From the NCBI GenBank assembly GCA_949358305.1, contig OX442320.1, positions 8,014,259-8,078,258 of the forward strand: a stretch of DNA of 64,000 nt, read 5' to 3'. Below the pieces are notes generated by a model. That model searched no databases. It was not told the DNA's origin and saw nothing but the letters and a program-made list of their open reading frames with translations. The position numbers were made by a program, and so were the translations under genes. Positions 28,701 to 40,700 of this stretch are shown one piece after another. Numbering within the stretch: position 1 is the stretch's first letter; each line of letters begins with the position of its first letter. This stretch comes from Strigamia acuminata. Lineage: Eukaryota > Arthropoda > Chilopoda > Geophilomorpha > Linotaeniidae.

Positions 28701-31700
28701 ATTCAGACTATGGTGCACTTCAATTTTCTTGGATTGGTGAAATACTTCAGTTTGTTGTCAACGGATTGAACCTTGCTTCTGGTGTAACCTCTTCTGTTCT
28801 TGGTGAATTGAAACCAGGTTGAGTAATTTGTTTATGCATCTCAGTTCAACCGGGTGATAAGGGAGATGAGGTAGGACCCTGCACCAGTCACCAGCAATGT
28901 GCATCGTTTGAAGTATGTCTGAAAAACTCTTGTGTGAAGCCGTGTCAAACACTTTTACCATGTGGCGTGAATGCCTTATGTAACAACTTCAATCATCAAG
29001 CTGTATGTTTCTGCCCAACTGGCCATGATGGCAATCCATTAGTCGAATGCAAAAAAGGTAGATGTACAATATTTAGCTTTGTTTTGGGGCAAAAGAACAA
29101 AGATCGGCTCACTTTGCTGATCACTTGTTCCCATGGAACAGCATTGGGCGTGATCAGTGCTTGGATGTGTGATCATCTGGGAATTCCAGTTGTTTTCCAT
29201 CCTTGTCTGAACTAGCTACTATTCTTTTATGTTACTTTTCTCAACGCTTCTGAAATCTGTCCTGTCAGCTCATCACTTTGATTATTTTACGTCAAATGTG
29301 TCTTTTGAAACTATACTTTATGTATCTTCCAACAATTTCAGTTACTTCTCCTCCTATTTCACCACCCACTTACCCACCTCCCACTTATCCAATGCCAACT
29401 CCTCCACCACCACCACCCACAACCACTCCGGAATGTACCGAAGACTCGGCTTGCGCTGTGGATAAAGCTTGTATTCAACGAAAGTGTCAAAATCCTTGCA
29501 GTTTTTCTGGTGTTTGTGCACCAAATGCTATCTGTAAAGTGGTAATTCACAGACCCATATGTCATTGTCCACCTGGGATGGAAGGAAATGCTCACATACA
29601 TTGCACTTTGGGTAATAAGACGAATGCGACTTTTTTACATTTCTAATCTTCTTCACTTCTTAGTCACTACAACTACTTCAACTACTCAAATTCCTTTTAC
29701 TTATCCACCACCGACTGTTAGACTGCCTGAACCAACAACAGCAGAATGTACTAGTAATTCTGATTGTGTTATGGATAAGGCTTGTATTCAAAGGAAATGT
29801 ATAAATCCTTGTAATTATGATGGTGTTTGTGGACAATATGCTGTGTGCAGGGTAATTGTTCATGCACCTGTATGTCATTGCATGCCTGGATATGAAGGAA
29901 ATCCTCAAGTGATCTGTACTTTAGGTGAAATTCAGTGTTGATATTGTCTGTTTGTGGATTGTTGATCACAATCTACAATCAATCAATACTTTTATCTTTT
30001 TATCTATTTTATTACTTTCTTGTTCTTTTTTTTCAATCTTTAGTGACTCCAAAACCTACTAAAGCACCAACTTATCCTACTCCTATTTATGTTCCCCCTA
30101 CAACTGTTCAACCTTCAACAACAACTGCTGAATGCACAACTGATTCAGATTGTGTAATGGACAAGGCATGCATACAAAGGAAATGTCAAAATCCATGCAG
30201 TTATGAAGGTGTTTGTGGTCACAATACTATGTGTAGGGTTATTGTTCACAGACCAGTTTGTCATTGTTTACCTGGCTATGAGGGAAATCCACAGGTTTCA
30301 TGTTATCTAGGTATAGAGTTTGAGCTTTCTAAAATTTACATTTTTTCTATTATAATTTCTTTTATCTTGTCTAGTCACAACTACTTCAACTTTAAAACCT
30401 ACTTTTCCTCCTCCTATCTACACCCCTCCACCAAGAACTTTACCTCCTCCTACTGTAGAGTGTGTAGGGGATTCTGACTGTGTAATGGATAAGGCTTGTA
30501 TTCAAAATAAGTGCCAAAATCCTTGTAGTTTTGATGGTGTTTGTGGCCAATATGCACTCTGCAGAGTAGTTGTTCACAGGCCAATTTGTTACTGCCCATC
30601 CGGTTACGATGGAAACCCAGAAGTTTTATGTAGTTTAGGTACAATTGAAACTAGCAATGGAAGTAGGTTTTCGGTAATTGTTGTAACAAATATTTTATAG
30701 TAACTACCACAGAGACAACTACAAGAGCTCCTGTTCCACCTGTTTACCCACCTCCAACAATTGCCACACCTTCAACCACGACTGCAGAGTGTTACAGTGA
30801 CTCTGATTGTGTCATGGATAAGGCATGCATTCAAAGAAGGTGTCAAAATCCATGTAGCTTTGATGGGGTTTGTGGTCAATATGCCATTTGTAAGGTGATA
30901 GTTCACAGACCGATATGCCATTGTTTGCCGGGGTACGAAGGAAACCCAGAAGTTATGTGCAATCTTGGTGAGAAAGAAATTGCTTCAAAACACATTGAGT
31001 TAATTATTTAAATAAATTTATAATTATAATAATAATTAGTCACAACTACGTCAACTCAAAGACCATTGCCATCCACTCCACCCATTACATTACCAACATC
31101 AACTCCATCTACTACGACTTTAGAATGCACATCTGATTCAGATTGTGTCATGGATAAAGCCTGTATACAGAGGAGATGCCAAAATCCATGCAGCTATGAA
31201 GGTGTCTGTGGAATGAATGCAATGTGCAGGGTTGTAGTTCATAGACCGGTCTGCCATTGCTTGCCAGGATATGAGGGGAATCCCCAAGTTCTATGTTCTC
31301 TAGGTGCGTTGATGGATTTTATTTTTAAACAGTTTTGCAAAGTTATTATTAATTTTAGTCACTACGCCAAAGCCAACAGAAAGGCCTCCACTTCCTCCTA
31401 GTCCACCACCTATCACAGAACCACCACCAACCAGAACTACTCCAGAATGTCTTAGTGATTCTGACTGTGTTATGGATAAGGCATGCATTCAAAGAAAATG
31501 CCAGAATCCTTGTAGTTTTGATGGTGTGTGTGGATTAAATGCCAATTGTAGAGTTCTAGTTCATAGACCTCTTTGTTATTGCCTTCCTGGATATGAAGGA
31601 AATCCTCATGTTGTGTGTTCATTGGGTAAAGAAAATGCTAATTTGGTTATTATCATTTTCTTTAATTTTATTTTTCGTTTCCAGTTGTTATTGAAACTGA

Positions 31701-34700
31701 TCCTACATTACCACCTCCTACAACCCCACTTACACCTTCTCCAACTACTCAAGCACCTGCACCTACTGTAGAATGCAGTTCAGATTCAGACTGTAGTATG
31801 ACCAAAGCCTGTATTCAAAACAGATGTCAAAATCCATGTAGTTATGAAGGAGTTTGTGGGTTGAATGCAATTTGCAAGGTGGTAGTTCATAGGCCCACTT
31901 GTCATTGTCTTCCTGGTTATGATGGAAATCCTCAGGTTTTGTGTTCTTTGGGTAAGTTTTAATATTTGCTGCATGCAGTGGAATTGTCTCAAAGATATTG
32001 AGCAATTTATTACTTAGTAAAATATTTGAAATGGAAAAAGCTAAATGGAACTAAAAATATTGAATAGGAAATTTATTTACTTTTGTCACGATTGTGAAGT
32101 TCTGTTTCAGTCAGTGGGGGATTTTCTATCAGGTTTTTCTGATGCAAACTTGAAGTTGTCTCATATCTCTTAAGGTTGGTTCACACTTGTGTTCACACTA
32201 TGAAGTAACGCAACGCAATGTTGCTGCGCATTGCATTGTTGGATTGTTTTTGCAGTAAAGTAAGAAAAAAGCTACTTCAAATTTGTTTTGAAGTAGGAAG
32301 TAACACAATGCAGCAAGCTTACTTCCAGCCAATCAGGAACAATCTCATTCTCGCGAGAAGGTTAGAGTAAACGAGACTGAACGAGACTAAATTTGCCGCC
32401 ATTATTAGCAACGTTTTTATTCGTTATTACCTTACTTCTACTTCTTCATTGTTTACTTTACTTTACTTTATTTTACTTCCAAGTGTGAACCAACCTTTAG
32501 AATAGTTAACATTTTGGTCAGATAAATTGTAAAACCCCCACTGATTCCTTGTGGACTAGGTTTGTCTTAACTTATCTTGAACTATAAAAAACTGAAATCC
32601 TTTTCTTGTCTCAAATAGTTCCATCTGGAGTTTTTATTTCTAATCTTCTAGATCTTTTAAATTTCTAAATCTTACTTTTCACCTTTAGTTACTACAACTA
32701 AAGAACCTCCTTCACCTCCGTTACCACCAACGTTTCCTCCTACGGTTGCACCGTCTTCTGTACCTACCGTTGAGTGTAAATATGATTCTGATTGTGCCAT
32801 CGAAAGAGCATGCATTCAAAACAGATGTCAAAATCCATGTGCCTATGAAGGTGTATGTGGTCTTAATGCACTATGCAGGGTTGTGGTCCACAGACCTGTT
32901 TGTCATTGTCTTCCTGGTTACGAAGGAAATCCACAAGTTCTTTGCTCCTTAGGTAACTACTTTGCTTAGAGCAAGTCATGTTTTAACTGTCTTATACTCT
33001 TTAGTTACACCTACTCCTACTTCTTTACCACCTCCACCAACACCGCCATTGACACCTCCTGTTACCGTACCTTCTACAACTACAGTAGAATGTACAAGAG
33101 ATTCTGATTGTGTGGTGGATAAGGCTTGTATACAGAACAGATGTCAAAATCCATGCAGTTATGAAGGGGTTTGTGGAATAAATGCCAACTGTAAAGTAGT
33201 TTTACACAGACCCATTTGTTTATGTCTGCATGGGTATGAAGGAAATCCTCAAGTCCACTGTTATCCAATCACCACTGTAGCTACACAACCACCTCCTACT
33301 CCAACACCTTTTACACATCCTCCACCAACCCCCAGAGTTGAGCCAACTACAGTTGAATGCAGTAGTGATAGTGATTGTGCAATAGACAAAGCATGCATTC
33401 AAAATAGATGCCAAAACCCATGTAGTTTTGATGGAGTGTGTGGAGTTAATGCTCTTTGTCGAGTGGTAATTCACAGACCAAACTGTCACTGTCTTCCTGG
33501 TTATGAAGGAAATCCTCAAGTTCTTTGCTCTTTAGGTAAGTTTCTTTTCTTTTATCTTTTCTCATTTTCAATAAATATTATTTTCATTAGTTACTACTAT
33601 AAAGCCTCCTGCTACTCCTTATCCTACACCGTATCCAACTCCATCACCAACAACTCCTTCTACAACCACTCTAGAATGTAGAACTGATTCAGATTGTGTT
33701 ATGGATAAAGCATGCATTCAAAATAGGTGTCAAAATCCCTGCAGTTTTGATGGAGTATGTGGATTAAATGCTCTCTGTAGAGTGGTCATTCACAGACCTG
33801 TTTGTCATTGCTTACCTGGATATGAAGGAAATCCTCAAGTCTTGTGTTCATTGGGTATATACTTTTCTATTTATCTTTTCCTCTTTTCAACAAATATTAT
33901 TTCTAATAGTTACTACTACACAATCTCCTGCTACTCCTCATCCTACACCATATCCAACTCCATCACCAACAACTCCTTCTACAACCACTCTAGAATGTAG
34001 AACTGATTCAGATTGCGCTATAGATAAAGCATGTATTCAGAATAGATGTCAGAATCCATGTGCTTTTGATGGTGTTTGTGGATTAAATGCTGTATGCAGG
34101 GTTGTTGTTCATAGACCTAATTGCCACTGCCTTCCAGGGTACGAGGGAAATCCTCAAGTTTTGTGTTCATTAGGTAAGATATTAGTAGTACAATTCATTT
34201 TACTAGTTAATGGCAATAAGGCAATAAGATTACTTGTGGATTACTTTTTCTTTGCGATGTTAACTTAATTGATTCATTATATTTTCTTAACTTTTGGGTT
34301 AATGTTTAGATTGTGGGTGTACAGAAAGTGTGAATAAGATTTTCTGGTGAGAAGTTTTCCATTAGGTTATGTTTTAATTTTTAATACCGTACCAACTTGA
34401 CTAAATCTCTTGTCTTTCGTTTTAAAAAATTATTTTAACTTTTCTTTTGTTTATCAGTTACTACAACTCAATCTCCAACTACTTCTTACATTCCTCCTCC
34501 TACTTTTCCTCCTACTGTAATTACGCCTGAAACGACTGTGGAATGTAGAACCGATTCTGATTGCACAATGGATAAAGCGTGCATTCAAAATAGATGTCAA
34601 AACCCTTGTAGTTTTGATGGTGTTTGTGGGTTAAATGCCATTTGCAGAGTTGTTATACACAGACCTGTTTGTCATTGTCTACCAGGGTACGAGGGCAATC

Positions 34701-37700
34701 CTCAAGTTTTGTGCTCTTTGAGTAAGTTCTTTCTTTTTATTTTCTGTGACAAAACTTTTAATACCTTTTTGTATGTGTCTAACTTTTTTCTTCATAACTT
34801 CATATCTTTTAACAAATGTTATTTGTATTAGCTACAACTACACAAGCTCCAATTACTCCACATCCTACTCCTTATCCAACTCCATCACCTACAAGTCCTC
34901 CAATAACTACTCTTGAATGTAGAACTGATTCCGATTGTACGATGGACAAAGCTTGCATTCAAAATAGATGTCAAAATCCATGCAGTTTTGAAGGAGTTTG
35001 TGGATTAAATGCTATATGCAGAGTGGTTATTCACAGACCTGTTTGCCATTGTTTACCTGGCTATGAAGGAAATCCTCAAGTTTTATGTTCACTAAGTAAA
35101 CTAAACCTGTTATTCACTTCTAAACACAGATTTTAACTTCTTTTCTTTATTAGTTACTACAACTCAATCTCCAACTACTTCTTATATTCCTCCTCCTACT
35201 TTTCCTCCTACTGTAATTACGCCTGAGACTACTGTGGAGTGTAGAACAGATTCTGATTGCACAATGGATAAAGCATGCATTCAAAACAGATGTCAAAATC
35301 CTTGTAGTTTTGATGGTGTTTGTGGGTTGAATGCCATTTGCAGAGTTGTTATACATAGGCCCGTTTGTCATTGTCTTCCTGGATATGAAGGAAATCCTCA
35401 AATTTTGTGCTCTTTGAGTAAGTTCTTTCTATTTATTTTCCATGACAATACGGTACTTGTAATCTTTTTTTGTGTGTCCAACTTTTCTCTTTATATTCTC
35501 TTATTTTTAACAAACATTATTTATATTAGTTACTACTACAAAATCTCCTGTTACTCCTCATCCTACTCCTTATCCAACTCCATCACCAACAAGTCCTCCA
35601 ATAACTACTCTTGAATGTAGAACTGATTCGGATTGTGTTATGGATAAAGCATGCATTCAAAATAGATGTCAAAATCCATGCAGTTTTGATGGAGTATGTG
35701 GATTAAATGCTCTCTGTAGAGTGGTCATTCACAGACCTGTATGTCATTGCTTACCGGGATATGAAGGAAATCCTCAAGTCTTGTGTTCATTGGGTATATA
35801 CTTTTTTATTTATCTTTTCCTCTTTTCAACAAATATTATTTCTAATAGTTACTACTACACTATCTCCTGCTACTCCTTATCCTACGCCATATCCAACTCC
35901 ATCACCAACAACCCCTCCAACAACTACTTTAGAATGTAGAACTGATTCGGATTGTGTTATGGACAAAGCTTGCATTCAAAATAGATGTCAAAATCCCTGC
36001 AGTTTTGATGGAGTATGTGGATTAAATGCTATCTGTAGGGTGGTCATTCATAGACCAGTTTGTCATTGTTTACCTGGATATGAAGGAAATCCTCAAGTTT
36101 TGTGTTCATTGGGTATCTATCTGTTCAATCTATCTTTTTCGGTTTTTAACAAATATGATTTTCGTTAGTTACTACTACAATATCTCCTGTTACTCCTCAT
36201 CCTACGCCATATCCAACTCCGCCACCAAGTCCTCCTACATCTACTTTAGAATGTAGAACTGATTCAGACTGCACGATGGATAAAGCTTGCATTCAAAATA
36301 GATGTCAAAATCCATGCAGTTTTGAAGGAGTTTGTGGATTAAATGCTATCTGCAGAGTGGTTATTCACAGACCTGTTTGTCATTGTTTACCTGGCTATGA
36401 AGGAAATCCTCAAGTTTTATGTTCACTAAGTAAACTAAACCTGTTATTCACTTCTAAACACAGATTTTAACTTCTTTTTTTTATTAGTTACTACAACTCA
36501 ATCTCCAACTACTTCTTACATTCCTCCTCCTACTTTTCCTCCTACTTTAATTACGCCTGAGACTACTGTGGAGTGTAGAACAGATTCTGATTGCACAATG
36601 GATCGGGCATGCATTCAAAATAGATGTCAAAACCCTTGTAGTTTTGATGGTGTTTGTGGGTTAAATGCTATTTGCAGGGTTGTTATTCACAGACCTGTTT
36701 GTCATTGTCTTCCTGGATATGAGGGCAATCCTCAAATTTTGTGCTCTTTGAGTAAGTTTCCTTCTCTATCTTTATTGTAACAATTCATATTATTCTCTTA
36801 TGTAAATTGTTATTGTCTTTTGTTAACTAATTTTAAATTTTCTTTTGTTTATTAGTTACTACAACAAAATCTCCAACTACTTCTTATATTCCTCCTCCTA
36901 CATTTCCTCCTACTGTAATTACGCCAGAGACTACTGTGGAATGTAGAACAGATTCTGATTGCACAATGGATAGGGCATGCATTCAAAATAGATGTCAAAA
37001 CCCTTGTAGTTTTGATGGTGTTTGTGGGTTAAATGCTATTTGCAGGGTTGTTATTCACAGACCTGTTTGTCATTGTCTTCCAGGATATGAGGGCAATCCT
37101 CAAATTTTGTGCTCTCTGAGTAAGTTCTTTCTTTTTATTTTCTGTGACAAAACTTTTAATTTCTTTTTGTACGTGTCTAACTTTTCTCTTCATAACTTCA
37201 TATCTTTAACCAATATTATTTGTATTAGCTACAACTACACAAGCTCCAATTACTCCACATCCTACTCCTTATCCAACTCCATCACCAACAAGTCCTCCAA
37301 TAACTACTCTTGAATGCAGAACTGATTCCGATTGTGCAATGGACAAAGCTTGCATTCAAAATAGATGTCAAAATCCATGCAGTTTTGATGGAGTATGTGG
37401 ATTAAATGCTATATGCAGAGTGGTTATTCACAGACCTGTTTGTCATTGTTTACCTGGATATGAGGGAAATCCTCAAATCCTATGTTCTTTGAGTAAGTTC
37501 TTTTCTTTTCATACCTTAACAGTGTACTTAATTCTTTTCTCTAGTGACAACTACAAGCACTACAACATTAACACCACCTACTATTACTTATCCTTCTACT
37601 TTTCCTTCACCTAAACCCACTGTTGAATGCAGCAGTGACTCTGATTGTCTTGTTGACAAAGCATGCATACAGAATAGGTGTCAAAACCCATGTAGTTTTG

Positions 37701-40700
37701 ATGGTGTGTGTGGAACAAATGCATTATGCAGGGTAATAGTCCATAGACCCATGTGTATTTGTTTACCTGGGTATGAAGGAAATCCTCAAGTTTTATGTTC
37801 TTTAGGTAATTTTCAACGTACAGTCGTGGACAAAAAAAAACTTCCTTTCAGTTTAGCTGTTTTAATTTTATCTACCAGGTGGCATAAAAATCTATTGAGA
37901 TTCAACGATGTCAATCTTGACTCGGTCTCTCGTCTTGCCCTAACAACAGTATTAAAAGATGACCAGGCAAATAATGATAGCTAAACTTAAAACAGTTATG
38001 CTGGGCGCACACATACCGCGATTTTGCATCGTGTCGGGATCGCGTTGCCATTGCGCATGCGCAGGTGATGTCATTTCCTTCGCGCCAGTTCGAAATCTAC
38101 TTTTGGAAATAGTACTTGTCCCTAGTACTATTTCGCCCGCGATTCATGTCGCAGCCAATTCCTTGAGCTGTTTGAAATGACGTCATTTTATCAACATTTT
38201 CGGTTGCTGTGTGAATGCTGTGGAATGACGAAATCGCGGTATGTGTGCATCCAGCATTAAACTGAAGGAAAGTTTGTTTTGTCCGCGACTGTAGATATCT
38301 ATTAACTTTTTAAATTTCAAATTATCACTTTATTCTTAGTTACTACAACAACAAGTCTTGCTCCTCGAACACTAACTCCAATTTCTTTTCCACCTTCGCC
38401 AACTCTTCCTCCATCTACTTTTGAGTGCACCAGTGACTCAGATTGTCCAATGAACAAAGCATGCATACAAAATAGGTGTCATAACCCATGCAGTTTTGAT
38501 GGGGTTTGTGGATTGAATGCTTTTTGTAAGGTTATTTTACATAGACCTAACTGTCATTGTCTTCCTGGATATACGGGCAATCCACAAGTGCTTTGTTCGC
38601 TGAGTAAGTTATAAATTTTCTTCTTGCATTTTTTATTCCTTACCTATACTTTTTCAAATTAATTATTTTAGTAACTACTACAAGTACTACAACTGTTCCT
38701 TCTATACCTACACCTTTTTCTTTTCCAACTACATCTTCACCAATCCCTACTCCAGAATGCACTTCTGATTCTGACTGTGCAATGGACAAAGCATGTATTC
38801 AGAATAGATGCCAGAATCCGTGTAGTTTTGAAGGCGTTTGTGGGTTGAATGCCATTTGTAGGGTTATTATTCACAGGCCAAATTGTTATTGTTTGGATGG
38901 GTATGAAGGAAATCCACAAGTTGTTTGTTCGCTTGGTAAGGTGCCATCCAATTTCTTTTCATGTTTTTGTTTATCTACTTCTCAATTTCAGTCACACCTT
39001 CTCCTGCTCCACCTCCAACTTACACTCCACCAACTTTCACTTACCCTACTCCTGCACCTCTTCCAAAAACTACTCTCGAATGCTATTCTGATTCTGACTG
39101 CACAATGGATAAGGCTTGCATCCAAAACAGATGTCAAAATCCGTGTAGTTTTGACGGAGTTTGTGGCCAAAATGCTTTTTGTCGAGTTATTGTTCATCGG
39201 CCTATGTGTCATTGTCTCGATGGCTATGAGGGAAATCCTCAAGTCCTTTGTAGTCGTGGTAAGATCTGTAAATCTTTACTCTCATAATTCTCTATTCACT
39301 TTAAATCTTTTCTTCAGTTACTACAACTTCTACCACTACTCTACAACCTCCTGCTATCACATTTACTTATCCAGACACAACTCCTAAAGTCACGCATGAA
39401 TGCTACAGTGATTCTGACTGCCCAACAACGAAAGCTTGCATTCAAAACAAATGTCAGAACCCCTGTAGTTACCCCGATGTGTGCGGGCACAACGCCATCT
39501 GTCGCGTTGTCATTCATAAACCAACTTGTCACTGCCTTCCAGGCTACGATGGAAACCCACAAGTGTTGTGTTATTTGGGTGTGTTGATATTTTCTAATAA
39601 TTATCTTCTATTCTGCAATTTTTTCTCACTTTTTCTTAATGTTTTTCTTACTTTTTCTTAATTTTTTCTCACTTTTTCTTAATTTCAGTCACACCTCCTC
39701 CAACTCTACCACCAACACACACTCCACCAACTTTTACTTACCCTACTCCTGCACCTCTTCCAAAAACGACTGTAGAATGCTCTTCTGATTCTGATTGTGC
39801 AATGGACAAAGCCTGCATACAGAATAGATGCCAAAACCCGTGTAGTTTTGATGGAGTTTGTGGGTTGAATGCCATTTGTAGGGTTATTATTCATAGGCCA
39901 AATTGTTATTGTTTGGATGGGTACGAAGGAAATCCACAAGTTCTTTGCTCCCTTGGTAAGGTGCCATACATATGCTTTGTGTAATGCTTCAATCGCAGTT
40001 AGAATGTCTTGCAGTTGTTTATGCATTTAAGAATGACCAGTACACACATATTTCATTCATGTGTGTTTGTCTACTTATCAATTTCAGTCACACCTTCTCC
40101 AGCTCCACCTCCAACTTACACTCCACCAACTTTCACTTACCCTACTCCTGCTCCTACAAAAACTACTGTAGAATGCTCTTCTGATTCTGACTGCACAATG
40201 GATAAGGCTTGCATCCAAAACAGATGTCAAAATCCGTGTAGTTTTGACGGAGTTTGTGGTCAAAATGCTTTTTGTCGAGTTATTGTTCATCGGCCTATGT
40301 GTCATTGTCTCGATGGCTATGAGGGAAATCCTCAAGTGTTGTGTTATTTGGGTGTGTTTATATTTTCTAATAATTATCTTCTACTCTGCAACTTTTTCCT
40401 GACTTTTTCTTAATTTCAGTCACACCTTCTCCAACTCCACCACCAACACACACTCCACCGACTTTTACTTACCCTACTCCTGCTCCTCTTCCAAAAACGA
40501 CTGTAGAATGCTCTTCTGATTCTGACTGTGCAATGGACAAAGCCTGCATACAGAATAGATGCCAAAACCCGTGTAGTTTTGATGGAGTTTGTGGGTTGAA
40601 TGCCATTTGTAGGGTTGTTATTCACAGGCCAAATTGTTATTGTTTGGACGGGTACGAAGGAAATCCACAAGTTGTTTGCTCTCTTGGTAAGGTGCCATCC

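Noticed and set aside
29085-29215. Several TGATCAC/GTGATCA sites suggesting a hairpin or transposon in the intron after 29057
   Set aside because: The short palindromes are scattered and no terminal inverted repeats or target duplication could be paired.
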